A stretch of DNA of 64,000 nucleotides from Lunularia cruciata (lineage: Eukaryota; Streptophyta; Marchantiopsida; Lunulariales; Lunulariaceae), in contig OX419762.1 in NCBI GenBank assembly GCA_948567375.1, positions 30,396,608 through 30,460,607 on the forward strand, written 5' to 3'. Within the stretch, counting starts at the first letter, position 1. Every line of letters begins with the position of its first letter. The translations under genes and the position numbers were made by a program. The notes under the pieces are model-generated. The model ran no database searches and had not been told where the DNA came from. It saw only the letters and a list, made by a program, of their open reading frames with translations. Shown here piece by piece: positions 11,160 to 22,320 of the stretch.

Positions 11160-12130
11160 TCAAACAGTTAGGTCCATAGCCTGACCTAATACTTGACGCC
11201 TGGATGCCTTTGACACTACTAGAACAACAATAATACCGGTACAAAAACCCATTGCCTACTCTCTCTCATCAGCGTTGGGCTCCACCAATTGTTGTAACTC
11301 TGAGTCCCAAACAAGTCCAAGTCCTCCCTCTCAAAAAGCATGAGAGCCTGGGAAACTCATGAGTGTGGGAAATGCAGCTCTAGGCTATCTCACTAGGTTC
11401 ACCACTGCCATATGTGACCTATCAGCCATTACCACTATCTGAGACTAACGCCCAACATAGATATCATCAACAAGGATGTGGTCAAGTTGTTGAATCCCAT
11501 CATAAGCGCATTGTAGAACCTCTTTGGGTAAGAGGTTTGTCCACCAAAGATGAAGACAATGAGCACGTGATCCCACTCTAGCTGCATCTAACAATACATT
11601 AGGTCCCATCCAAGAATGGACCTGATGTGTATTCACCACCACTCTAGTGCAAGAATCACCCATCAAAGGAACATTCTCCAAAAAGTAAGCTCAAGAAACA
11701 GACTGATGAACCTAGAGATGTCATAGTATCCGTAACATCTTCCAAAACACACCAGAATGAGGATCCTAAAGACCCAATCCTTGACCAGCACGCGTATGTC
11801 CTTGACATGGCCATCCAGAAATCACCAAGTGAATAGGCCCATGTCTCTCTAGGTCATGCGCCCCCAGTAAGGAAATGTTTGTTGGTAGGGCCTTCTGGTA
11901 ACCTCTGACTGCTGACATTGGTAATAACTCCGGATATCAATAGGCCAAGTGTGCCACATGATGTAGAGAGACTCGCCTAGCAGTCTCATCTCTCTCTACA
12001 TACAAGTACCTCTGTACTTGGATACCCGCCTGTAACACCACAGCTAGTCCGGTGCTGATCCCACCAAATAACTCCAATAGGCATATCCCCTCTATTGGAT
12101 ACTGCCAAGCAATGAGTGTGGTATCCAGAG
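11130..12130 (-). pseudogene. DNMT3-like cytosine-5 DNA methyltransferase domain in a retrotransposon
   Basis: Read in a single minus-strand frame, the conserved C5-methyltransferase motifs appear in order. Motif I (cofactor site) is LLELFGGISTGLA, followed by GIQVQRYLYVERDE. Motif IV is HLVISGWPCQG, with the catalytic Cys codon at 11,805-11,807. Motif VI is FLENVP (11,667-11,678). Motif VIII is LLDAARVGSRAHCLHLWWTNL. Later motifs are AFPTLMSFPGSHAF, LVEPNADERE-stop-AMGF, and RRQVLGQAMDLTV as motif X. The LF.GI.TGL...GIQV.RY and the DA..V..RAH...W.NL signatures match DNMT3-type enzymes better than DNMT1 or CMT. Copy 2 has LLDLFDGINTRLA, even closer to DNMT3. About eleven in-frame stops, all TGA or TAG and without further frameshift, make this copy inactive. 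An intact enzyme would methylate cytosines in DNA, possibly the element's own. Confidence 0.92.
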
Positions 12131-12540
12131 GTGTCAAAGCAATTGCCTCTTGAGGCAATTGCTCACACTCATCTCTTGATGACCTCACACTCATCTCTTG
12201 ATGGTACAAAGGCTCCATTCCAAGCCTACTACACCAATTGATTTGCATGTTGCTTTAACGCCTCCTCTGAACTCCACAATGGAACATCCAAGGTAGATGG
12301 AACAATCTCACTTGTACTCCAAAGCCAAGTGATCTCCTCTGGTACTGGAGTATCCTCTACATGGGCATTCCCTTCCAACAAGTCACCAGGCCAAGTAACT
12401 GGACCACTAAAAGCTAAAACTGATGCTGCCATGGTCCCAGACTATAGTGAGCCAAGACTACCACTACTGAAGCGTACTGGTAGGCAACATACTTGTCCTT
12501 CACCAGAATTCCAACCAAGTCTATAAGAGGTTGTCTCCCC
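12130..12540 (-). pseudogene. Linker between protease and methyltransferase, with local duplication frameshift
   Basis: Open on the minus strand from 12,432 to a TAG after HANQLV, then shifted. Two copies of the 19-base word TCACACTCATCTCTTGATG (12,163-12,181 and 12,185-12,203) and a near-perfect palindrome (12,139-12,162, 11-base arms) mark the damaged place. Copy 2 lacks this duplication and runs in one frame from the corresponding QLV into the methyltransferase, so the lesion is private to copy 1. Confidence 0.7.
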
Positions 12541-13310
12541 CTAATTGTCAATGCTGAAACCCATGGGGTATAACATTGCTTCCCCAACTAGCACATTGTA
12601 TGACTCAGCTATTGTCGCAATAGCCTGAGCTCTCACCACCGAGCTATCAATCGGATGACCAGGCTGAACTTGGACAACAAGCTCCCCACGTGTGATGTAT
12701 TGTGTCGAACCGCCCCCTAGAGATGTCTGGATCTGAAATGAACACCTCTCCACATTGGTCTTCCGTAACTCTAGACCAACAACTACCGCCTTCCCCAACA
12801 TAAAGGGCTGCGCACCAAAGTCTAACAAGACTCTCTATGGTGTATAGACCTTCACTAAAGGTCCCACCAAACAAAAATCCTCCTCTGGTTATCCAATAGG
12901 ACAACACCAAGTGTGAATCGCGCTCTCTCAAAGGCCGGTCTAGTTGGCAATTCCTCCAGTCTAGCCGTTGCTGTCTGCCATAAACCACTGGTCGCTGAAC
13001 GAATCCCATGGTCCTCAACCAAGTCAGCTCCACTATCAACCACCTCTGCCCTAGTAGTAGGAACCGCACCATCCTTACTCTCACACAACATGATAGCCAA
13101 CCAGAATATTGGGGTTGGGTCAACTCTCAATGTAAACATATCATTGGCTGAAAACAAAAGATGCCGCATAATCAGCTGGGCCGCCCCCAACATCATGCTA
13201 GACTTAGTGTGTGTAGAAGCAGGTGGTTGACTAGCAGGTAGTCCATCATATACTCCATCACTACCTACCACACCTACATTGGGATGTCTAGGAACCATGG
13301 ATGTTGTCTG
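12541..13310 (-). pseudogene. Retroviral-type aspartic protease region
   Basis: The minus strand reads VLLDFGAQPFMLGK, with the Asp codon at 12,820-12,822. This corresponds to the D-S/T-G-A active-site motif of retrotransposon proteases, but with Phe in place of Ser/Thr. A later segment reads NVLVGEAMLYPMG, where the second protease hydrophobic strand is expected. Copy 2 also has LLDFGAQPLML, so the Phe is shared. It lies between gag and the methyltransferase, as expected for gag-pro-pol. Frames are broken by stops upstream. Confidence 0.7.
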
Positions 13311-15014
13311 CAATGCCTTAGATAGTGTGAAAGATTAGAGAAGTTTGACTTGTCTCCCAACCTCTCCTCTTTGTGGGTCCAACTCCACTGATGCTCCTCT
13401 AGGCTCTAGAGCACGTACTGCACTCCTAGTCACTATTGCATATGCATCCACCTGTGCTGCTCCGCACATGAAATCCAACGCATCTCTATCACTAGCATAT
13501 GAGGTGGAAGCCTTAGCACCCTAATCTAATCTCCTTTGAGCAATAACCATATTAGCCAATCTTTGCTCCAACTGCTCAATCTGAGTAGCCATAGCTGTAT
13601 CATAAGTAAGGGCAGTTATTGCATCCCTACTAGGTGTAGATCCTCTACCACCACCTCTACCACCTCGTACTCCATGAACTGGAGCTCCTCTACTACCTGC
13701 AATAGCAGCCCTACCACTCCGTAACTCTGGGTGTAGGTCAAAACACCAATCACTAGTGTGACCAAATCTGTGGCAATGCTCACACTACCTCTGTTGGTTG
13801 TGATGCACCTAAGGTATCAGGTCCATTGCCTTGAGTATACTCTCTCCGATGGTGAGGTCCACCATAAGTCCAACAAGCAACACCACCACTCATTGGCTAC
13901 TGCTGACCCGCAATGAAGGTAAGGGTCTAACTCCACTAGGCCTTCCACTTGCTCCATAGGATCTGGGCTGTCCACCTTGTCCTCAAAAACCAACTAGGTA
14001 TGGTGCACTCTGCTGCACTCTAGAAGAAGTCATAGCCGTGGATGAGGTCTCCCTACCAAATCCAGATGTCACCACTCTCTCCTCCACCATGTTGAGCTCA
14101 ATATGCTCAACCAAACCAAAGACCACTGCCAAAGTGGGCGAAGTGGCCTACAACAATGTAGCATCATGAACTCTACGTCGTAACTCCATGTCTAGTATCC
14201 CATACCAAAATTGGACTGCCTGGGCCTCAGTTACTCCCTAAGTGAAATTGATCAGCTGCCTCGTGTAGGCTCTCTCCAGCCTTCCATTGGAACTCCTGCA
14301 AGCTCCTCAACTTGTCAATCCGCACTCCTTGGTAGTTCTGCCTCAAACACGGGAAGAACTCCACCATGGGGTTAAACCCCGGTACCACACCACCTCCTAC
14401 AGCAGTACCTCCACTCATAGTAGCACTATCTCCCGCTAGTGCACCTCCACTAACTCCACCAACACTACTTGAGCTAGAACTCGTAGGTACAGCCGATCTA
14501 CTCCTGGCCATTGAGCTTGAAGTGATAGAGATATAGTTTGGAGACCAATATTGTGTCCATAACTCAATCTCCTCCAAATGAGCTCTCCTAAACTCATGGT
14601 AGTCATCCATTGGTGGACCCTCAGATGCTGAAACAACCCCTTCCATGCCATGAAGGGTGTAAACAAAGTCAGGTTCAACATATGTTGTAGATCATACCAA
14701 CGATCAAACTCTTGGATGAAGTAATCCAACTCAATGGTACCCACTATACCAAAGTAACGCCTCGGGCCTTTGGAGGCCCCATAAATCTTATCCATATCCC
14801 ACAACAATGGTGCAGACACACCAAGTGCACTCTCAACTGAATCAGCTCTTGTGTCAAACTCCAACTCAAAGTCAATCTCCTCCCTCACTAGGACCTGAGA
14901 TACAAGCTGATACCGAGTACCACTTTGAGTAAACCCACTGCATACTACAGGGCTAACTCCTTTGGAATCTCCAATAAACTCTATCGTGACAAGTAACCAC
15001 AATTGCAACTGCAA
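13311..15014 (-). pseudogene. Gag with two zinc-knuckle relics
   Basis: The N-terminal half, on the minus strand near 14,700-14,600, has the Retrotrans_gag-like string DYFIQEFDRWYDLQH and TPFMAWKGLFQHL, continuing in the next frame to NPMVEFFPCLRQNYQG and LRSLQEFQWKAGESLHEAADQF. The C-terminal part holds a full CCHC knuckle CEHCHRFGHTSDWC (about 13,744-13,784). A second, CWTYGGPHHRREY, has Tyr at two of its Cys positions, each explained by one G-to-A change. Copy 2 keeps CWNC in that knuckle. The product would coat element RNA in virus-like particles. Frame changes and stops make it non-functional. Confidence 0.85.
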
Positions 15015-16314
15015 ATTGCAACTGCAAGTACTCTACCAAGTGCCAACACAACCGAGTGCAAACACCACCAAGTGCCGATACCAACTAAGCATCACCCACT
15101 AATGTAATTCTAACCGAGATAACTACACTAGGGGAAATGCAACCTGTAACCTGCCATCGCAACACGCACTCTCATGGTCTGTAGGTCATCAATTCATGCC
15201 TCACCGGAGAGAAACAAAAGTAGCCTGATTGGTCATCACTCCAGTCTCACTACCGAGAGTACACCAGAGCACCAATGCTCAAAAGTCAAGGCACCTCACA
15301 CAAACGTGGTGCACAAACAGGAAGTAGAGAATGAAGGGGGTCCAATCACAAGAAATCTAAACAAAAACCATCCATCTCATAAAACAACACGTGACTGACT
15401 CTGCCATCATTTGGCATTTGACATAAGGGAAGTTTGTATCTAAGTCCTAAGCTACCAGGATCACCAAGAATGGGATCAAACTGCCTCTCCTAGCCAAAGC
15501 TTCATGTGTATAATAACAGTGGCATAGTCATTAGGACAACAAGTGAGGATGGACCAGTTGGCTAGGGCACTAGTCTAGGAACAAGAGATCTAGGGGTCAA
15601 ACCCTATTGCGCACAATCTAGTAGGAAAGGTAGATTTTGCCAACCAATGACCAAGATCTACTCTAAACTAGTTAGCCTCAAGCCAACAACTGGCCCTTCA
15701 AGCCCTTTTAGGCCTTCATAACCCACAGCCCTATGCCTCAAAGCCTCTAAACGCCCAAATGAGGCATTTCTTCTTGCCACTTCAAACCTCCTCCAAAATT
15801 GGTGAAACTTCTCCAAACTTGCAAAAGTCCTCCAAACTAGCAAAAGTCCTCCAAATTTAGCCAAATAGCAAAACTACTCCAAATTTGACGTAAAATGCAG
15901 CCAAAATCTGAATAAACCCTAAAGTTGGCGGACCGTCAAATCCCCCGCTAACTTTCCACTCGAGCCAAATTGACAACACGGGTTTCTCCAAATCACAAAT
16001 TCATGAGAATAGCTTCCCAACTCCACCTTCAATTTGACTTTCTGAGCCCAACTTGCAACAAATTGGTCTTGCCTTCACCTCTTGAGCTCAAAATCACAAC
16101 CACTACTCCAAATTTGCTCCTTTTGTGCTCAAAAATTGGCCAGCGCTTGCGCACACCGTCTGCATTACTGCCAAATCTACATCAATTGAATGAGCTTCTA
16201 TACACTAGGGAAACATTGAACTTGATATGAGCTACCAACAATCCACCGAGCTTGGAGATACCACCAATACTCAAAGTTCTTGCACCTTATTTCCCCCTGA
16301 CTTCACTTCTCTGA
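15015..16314 (-). other. 5' leader of copy 1
   Basis: About 1.3 kb between LTR and gag without long frames. It contains short imperfect repeats of AAAGTCCTCCAAA (15,790-15,880). The minus-strand sequence next to the LTR contains ATCAGAG, which resembles part of an initiator-Met primer-binding site, but the match is short and offset, so the primer is not certain. Confidence 0.6.
15551..15612 (+). other. tRNA-like segment in the retrotransposon leader
   Basis: AGTTGGCTAGGGCACTAG resembles a tRNA D-arm/A box, and TAGGGGTCAAACCCTA resembles a T arm/B box (5-bp stem, short loop), about 35 bases later. A degraded counterpart occurs at 63,970-64,000 in copy 2. It does not fold as a complete tRNA by eye. 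It could be a SINE fragment, a tRNA relic, or coincidence. Confidence 0.25.
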
Positions 16315-16762
16315 TGTAATCAGATTGTTTACCACTCTCAACTCAACTCAGATTAGTACTTGATCTGTCACCCTATAAACTACCAACAACTATGTACTGA
16401 TTAGAGTCAAGCCACACCCACTCAAGCATAGAGAATCCAAGTGACGCTCGCCGGCCATTGTCCACCATAGCCAGGAACTCAAAGGCTCAACATCAGAGAA
16501 GTGAGCTCTCTAGAACTCACTTCAAAACTATACCTCCTGGACTCGAGCTAGCTCTGAAACCCTAACGGTCCCGCTGACGGCACACTCGACGGTGCAAACG
16601 GTGCAAAGTGATAGTGGGCTCCACCGTGAAGTCAATACTCCGAACACAAAATCTGACCGTCAGAAAGTAGTCCCTGAGATACTATTGAAATAACTCTAAC
16701 TACTATCACTAGAACTCTAGTGTCCGAGCAATCTAGATGCGACACTACAAATGGCATGATAG
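16315..16762 (-). repeat. Truncated LTR of copy 1 (5' LTR of the element)
   Basis: 448 bp matching 7229-7680 of the complete LTR at high identity. It starts TGTAATCAG on the plus strand and stops after CATGATAG; the last 118 bases of the LTR are missing here. The word TAGGTTT occurs at 16,760-16,766 and again at 7118-7124, at the two outer edges of the element. Confidence 0.88.
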
Positions 16763-18960
16763 GTTTTATTTCATCTTTTACTCGAATAAAGAAATTGGCC
16801 ATTGGGTTCTAGCTGGAGTATACATTATGCATTTTGATACTCATAGACTACTAGATTTTAGCATAGCACCAAGGATTTTCTTTTTATGTTTGCATCCTTA
16901 GAACTATGTTTGGGCATTTTGATAGAGTGATGATATTTTACATCCTTGTTTGTTCATTGCAAATGAATTAGACTTGCATATAATTCAAACTTTACTTAGA
17001 GATCATTGAATTTTCATATGTTGAATCATCACCTCATATGTTTTTTCTTTGCAATGACATTAAAGAGTAAATATTTAATTTATGGGTAAATTAAATATTT
17101 AATTGTAAATTAAATAGTAAAAATTTCATAATATCAAACAGTTAATAACTTAATAGATATTGATATGTTTTGCAAGTTTCACATAGCCTAGCAGATATTT
17201 ATATGATCTAAGATAATCAAGCAATGATAGCAAAGATAAGATTTAGTTTTGAATTTGGCATAATATCTGTTTCTAAAGCTAGAATGACTCATCTTGCTAG
17301 TTTTTTTGCCATTGGCTATGGTGAAGGATTCTTAATAAAATAATATTTTAGGATAATCATATTATTCCTCTTTTTAAAAAATTCTATTATATAAAATTCC
17401 TATGGACAAAATCATATTTCTAAAATATTTTAAATGATTGATTTACACTGATTTACAGAAATTATAATGATTTCAATCTAAAATCCTTAAGAAAATAATC
17501 ACATTAAATAATGAGATTCTTTGATGTTCAATGTAAATGATTCGATTTGGAGAGCTCCCTTATCTATCACAAGAGAGTGCAGTGAGGGAGATCAATCCAA
17601 TTCAGGTGAGTGAACTCCACTGTTGGAATGGTCACTCGAACGTATAATAAGAGTAATCCCCATTTCTTCTTCTTCGAGAAAAATGGAATTCTCTCTGAAC
17701 AAATTTTATTATCTTTCTTTGGACAATAGAAATTGAACTTTGAATTTTAATGACCTACTTTTCTGTCGAGGGTATTTTGCTCAGCAGGAGAGGATACAAG
17801 AGGACATGAATATCTTATCTCAACATCTTCATGATTTGCTCTCGAGCAAATTTCCATCACAGTGCGCAACAGTGTGCATTCAAGACCTTAATATCTATGG
17901 GCTGCTTTCACAACAGACGGTTAAGCAAGGTTGGCCGAAGTTAAACCTGACACATGGGTATGAATCAATGTCGTTTTGGTATCATCACGAGAACTGTAGA
18001 CAGATGGGAGTAGTAAAGGCACTTTGGAGTTGATCGGCACATTTTGGTACACAATTTGGCAATGAGTCTGCAAATGTTGCAGACTCACGACCGTAATTGC
18101 CTGGAAACCAGCTGTGGTGCACGAACCCGACCCGCGGAATAAGTTGACGACTTTTGCAGCTTATATGTTACATTTAAGTACTTTCAATTCCTTGCTTGGG
18201 TCATACACTCTACCCGCACATAGATGTGTTGCAATTCGAGCGCACATGCCTCACCCTTATGAAGCATAGAAACGCAATCTTACAAAGTAAGTGATAGGAA
18301 GAGAGGTTACATAATAAGTCCAATTCGGCTGAACCGAACTTACTTACAACAGACAGCTTCCCAACTCACACAACCTAACTCAATGTGGTTGGCCTTTAGA
18401 CTTCGGACCTGCTGAACTCGGTGGCATGCGTTGCTCGTTATGGTCGTGGACGTTGCAGAATGGTCAAGACTATCAGCGCAGGGGGGGTGCAATAGGGTTT
18501 AGTAATAGTTTTGGAGGATGTCTATGGGATCAATAACAAATTTTGTAATTATTTTTAGTGAACTCTGTAACAAGACGAGATGTTAATAAATGAATGCAAT
18601 GTAAACTGTGGTACGGGGTATACCATCAAATTTGCATTCATTTATAAAATTAAGGTGTCACGAAATGGATGTTTAGGAATACCGTAATGAAATAAATGAT
18701 TATCAGAAGAGGTGAGGTGGGTTATTGAGAGGGTAGCCACATGGTTTGGTGTATGGGTTTTGGAGTGAGGTATTTGAAATTTTTTTGCGGATCCAAAGTG
18801 CCGCTCTCAAATATTCAAAATTTCAACTCAAATTTGGCATCCCGGGTGCATATGTTAGTCAACTAAAATGGCAGATTTGTAGTCCGCATTGGTGCAGTGG
18901 TTCATTTCAACAGACAAGTGCTACACAAGATAACTAGAGTTATGGAAAATGATCTATGCC
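16763..18960. other. AT-rich DNA with a short CpG-bearing patch, no gene recognised
   Basis: 16,763-17,500 is AT-rich with many short frames. 17,600-18,500 has more CG dinucleotides. A 97-codon plus frame at 17,740-18,033 (NILSQHLHDLLSSKFPSQC) shows no known motif and may be chance. Confidence 0.4.
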
Positions 18961-19073
18961 GCCCTACGGCAACCAAAAAATTGATTGGGAGTTGAGAGAT
19001 TTTACTCCAAAAGGGCAATGATAATATAGCAATGGGAGGTTAAGTACCTTGTTGTAGTGGGGGACGCTCACTT

Positions 19074-20399
19074 TTGGATGCAGATCCAAGATGTATAGAC
19101 TCAAGTTTGAATTCACAGCAACCTGAACAATCATTAGGGAAATTTGGAGAATTGTTGAAGATGGCTTCTTTTGTGCCTTGCAAAGCAAAAGAAGATGAAA
19201 GGTTCCACATGGCAACGCACAATTATTGCCAAATATTGGATTATTTGGAGGAGCCCCAAGCATTTTTCACAGATTCATGGTGGGAATTGCAAAAAGCCTA
19301 TTCAAAAATCCACCGCTTTTAGTTTCATGGCTACATTTTTTATACAAGAGGTGCAAGAATTTCCCAATTCTATGATATGTGATAGGCTTTACAAGAAATG
19401 GTTGAGGTACATGAAACAATACAAAGAAACTAGAGAGCTGAAGACCAAGGTTACAAAGTTACAGGAGAGGGTCTCACCGAGAAGGAATATGGCAAAGGGT
19501 GGAGAACTCTAGAAGATAAATTGAATGGAATGTGCACTCATTTTTCTGGAATGGAAGCCATGTTTGAGAACAGAGCAAACATTAGTCCACCCGCTATGGT
19601 AAGTTTGGGAGATTTAAATCCCAATTTGAGCGAGGTTGGCTCGAAGGAGGTCCATGAAGGTGTACAAGAGGGCTCTCAATTCCCATCTCCCCTAGAGGTG
19701 GTGCCACCAGAGCCGCGGCCCCAGTTTGTCCCAAACACCCAAGGGGTGGAAAATATACCTAGTGTATACATGGATAATATAATCTAATCACCCAAGGAGG
19801 AGTCACCATTTGTGGCCCTACGTAGAGGACTCACCTTTTGTTACACCACCTCCACCAACTTTTACTACATGGGATGGGTCTGAGGGCACTTTCTTGGATA
19901 AAGAAGGAGAACATGACACAACAAAGGAGAAAAGGTGGAATTTCAGCAAGTGAGGCATCAAGGATGTCGCCTAGTATGAATTTGTCTCATGATTCAGCAA
20001 AAATCACCTTGTTGAAAGAAAATACTATAGAATCACGGGAGAGGTTATGACTAGCTAAACTAGAAGCCACCAACATGAGGAAAAGAGAGAAACAACTTAT
20101 GAAAATGGAAGTTGAACATGTTAGATTAGAGACAAAGAAGCTTAAAGTTGAAATTGTGAAGAAACTAAGTGGTGATAAAAAGGAAAGCTAGGGCAGACAA
20201 ACATAGGTTCAAGGAGAAGATTTCAAAGTCAAAGCACACTCATGAAATCAAAATGAGTTTCCTCCAAGCAAGAAAATCTCCTAAGGAAATAAGCGTGTAT
20301 TTCAAAGTACTAACTCAATTTCCGCATGAAGATTATCCTTCTAATTCAGAAGGGCAAAACACTAGTCCAAATTCATTTTACTCTAGTGATAAAAAATAG
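19074..20399 (+). pseudogene. Degenerate TE-like reading frame
   Basis: One plus frame is mostly open over about 700 bases, from MDADPRCIDSSLNSQQPE to NTQGVENIPSVYMDNII, with a few stops. Shifted pieces follow with a charged helix (MRKREKQLMKMEVEHVRLE) at 20,050-20,200. Low-complexity Pro/Ser/Glu followed by a charged coiled coil is common in the second protein of plant DNA transposons such as PIF/Harbinger ORF1, and a dead Harbinger-like transposase lies 7 kb to the right. This link is an inference only. Confidence 0.35.
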
Positions 20400-20499
20400 C
20401 ATGTCACAATGTAAACTAACTAAGTGTGTAATAAAGATGAGTTTTCTCAAAATGTTATGGTTCAAAATGTAAACCATGTTTTCCAAAATGTTAAATGAG

Positions 20500-20880
20500 T
20501 TTTTTGAAAAGACAACGCTTGCCGGAGCCTATTGCCACTCATTGGCCCTTATTGATGCTCATCCTTGATGCACCATGCCACTTGATGTCATCTAATGCCA
20601 CGAGTGGGTTTTGGGTGATGCACGATGGTGCCTTTTGTTGCTTTGAGACACGGATCAACTATAACTTGTAGGCATCTAGTGCCTCAGGATGCTGCCTGGT
20701 GCCGCAAGTGATGCAAGGTGCCATAAGTGGCACATGATTTTTGGCAACACAAGATGGTGCCTATTGTTGGGATGCCACTCAGAGTCATGCGATGGCACTT
20801 GAAGTTTGTGAGTGGCGCTCATATGCACCAATTGACACCCAATCAACCATAAAGAAGTGATACATAACACAATAATGATC
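20500..20880. repeat. GCC/GGTGCC-rich imperfect repeats
   Basis: The words TGGTGCC, GGCACT and GATGCCAC recur on both strands without strict period. The same texture is seen at 25,370-25,690 and 26,540-26,960, so this may be one degenerate repeat family. Confidence 0.4.
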
Positions 20881-21084
20881 ATTGAGAGTTGACAAGAAGA
20901 TTTAGAGAATATGATACATAAAATATGTATAAATGTATATAAGATGTGTATAAAAGGAGAGCCACTAAAGCATGTAACTATGCTAGAGGAGAAGGAGGTG
21001 AAGAAGAAGAAGGAGATGAAACATGGGGTAGAAGTGCTGCTAATGTATCTTCAAATCTAGGTCAGTATACATGATGTTGAATCC

Positions 21085-21822
21085 TGTAATACTTCGAGGA
21101 CAGGAGAAGAGAGAGAAACACAAATTACACACTCAACATTCGGTGCCCCAAAGGAGCACCTTCTCTTTATTATATAGACAAAGAGGATTTCCTCCAAGGA
21201 AGCTACACCATAGGATTAGGCACACAGATAGGTGACCTGCCAGCAAGCTCCACCTTTGGATTACTTACTTGGATGGGTGACATGTCAGTCTAGGTCCTAT
21301 CTGGATGGTCAAACAAGCTTTGACCGGAGGAAATCTTTTAGGGAATCTTTCTGTAGGAGTCTCAAAATCACGTAAGGTACCGTTGGAAAGCTCTTGACAA
21401 GACAAACCAGGGAAGAGGGAAGGCAAGCCCTTCCTTCCTTTAGTGGGGGCAGGATGTACACATTTTTGAGGTCTAATTCATCCGTTTAGGCCTCCAAAAT
21501 TGCCTTCAAAGATTTCAGGCATATTTTGATTCCTACTCTATTAGTAGAAGTCCCCTTTTGGTGATACCTCTTTTTGATCTGTTTAGTACATCATGTGTAA
21601 CATTCTTCCAGATGTTACCAAACCAATTCTCCCCTTTAAATCATATGTCTAGCTATTGGTTCTAAGGTTCTCAAGTTTATTTTGGTTTCTGCTCTATTAG
21701 TAGAAGTACTCTTTTGGTGATACTTCTATCTAATCTATTTTTCCCATCATGTATAACATCATTCTAGATGTTACCAAACCAAATTTCACATCTAGATCAT
21801 ATGGCTAGCTCTTGGTATTACA
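21085..21822. mobile_element. Solo LTR, copy A (738 bp)
   Basis: Starts TGTAATA and ends TATTACA, giving TG...CA termini with a 6-base inverted end. It is flanked by AATCC (21,080-21,084) and AATCT (21,823-21,827), a 5-base target duplication with one mismatch. Two homologous copies occur at 55,492 and 57,400. No internal domain lies next to it, so it is a solo LTR left by recombination between two LTRs. A minus-strand TATATAATAAA (about 21,165-21,180) suggests transcription to the left. Confidence 0.88.
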
Positions 21823-21825
21823 AAT

Positions 21826-22320
21826 CTAAAATAGACTCAATGACCACCAAAGAGTCAACTCTCTCTCATCCAAGGGTTGGTACCTGATACCGGTAGCAAG
21901 AAGGCAATATGGGTCATTACTATAAAAAATCAGTCTATAGGATGTCCACTCCTCTTCTGCCCAAATAACAGCGGGCCTATCATCATAGACAAATCTATCC
22001 AAAGCATTCATCAAAGGGCCAAATGAGCAAGTGTATGAAGTTCTCTCTACTTTGTGAGGACAAAAGTGGGTAGGATGGATAGCACCATGTGGATGGTTCC
22101 TGTAAGAAGAGAGTGAAAAAAAACTGTCTATGATAAGAAGATCATGAAGTGGTAAACCTAATGAAGTGAGATGCTCATATGATCTAACTTTAAGTCCTCT
22201 AAACTCATCATCTTGTTGGACATCTGCAGAACATAAACATGCCATGAGGCGAGACCCAATGTGAACTCCCTCTAGGTTCTGATCACTGCTACATGCTCCA
22301 AAGAAACCACTCCACTCCAT
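21826..22320 (-). CDS. Hypothetical open frame, unrecognised
   Basis: A 164-codon minus frame beginning MEWSGFFGACSSDQ and ending just beside the solo LTR, whose target duplication overlaps its end. It contains RPAVIWAEEEWTSYRLIFYSNDPYC. I see no known domain. It could be a remnant of a TE gene interrupted by the LTR insertion. No promoter or splice evidence was found. Confidence 0.25.
   Translation of the reverse strand: MEWSGFFGACSSDQNLEGVHIGSRLMACLCSADVQQDDEFRGLKVRSYEHLTSLGLPLHDLLIIDSFFSLSSYRNHPHGAIHPTHFCPHKVERTSYTCSFGPLMNALDRFVYDDRPAVIWAEEEWTSYRLIFYSNDPYCLLATGIRYQPLDERELTLWWSLSLF

Larger units (their letters stand above)
7128..16762 (-). mobile_element. Ty3/gypsy-order LTR retrotransposon, copy 1, with DNMT3-like methyltransferase and PHD finger
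   Basis: A 9.6-kb element read on the minus strand. It has LTR sequence at both ends and the order gag (two zinc-knuckle relics), protease, cytosine methyltransferase, reverse transcriptase, integrase, PHD finger. Reverse transcriptase upstream of integrase is the Ty3/gypsy order. It is dead: there are many in-frame stops, a frameshift near 12,140-12,205, RNase H is missing, and inverted fragments lie at 9.6-9.8 kb. Its LTRs are arranged in an unusual permuted way (see the LTR entries). Copy 2 at 56.7-64 kb has the same domains, so the cargo belongs to the family. Confidence 0.95.
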
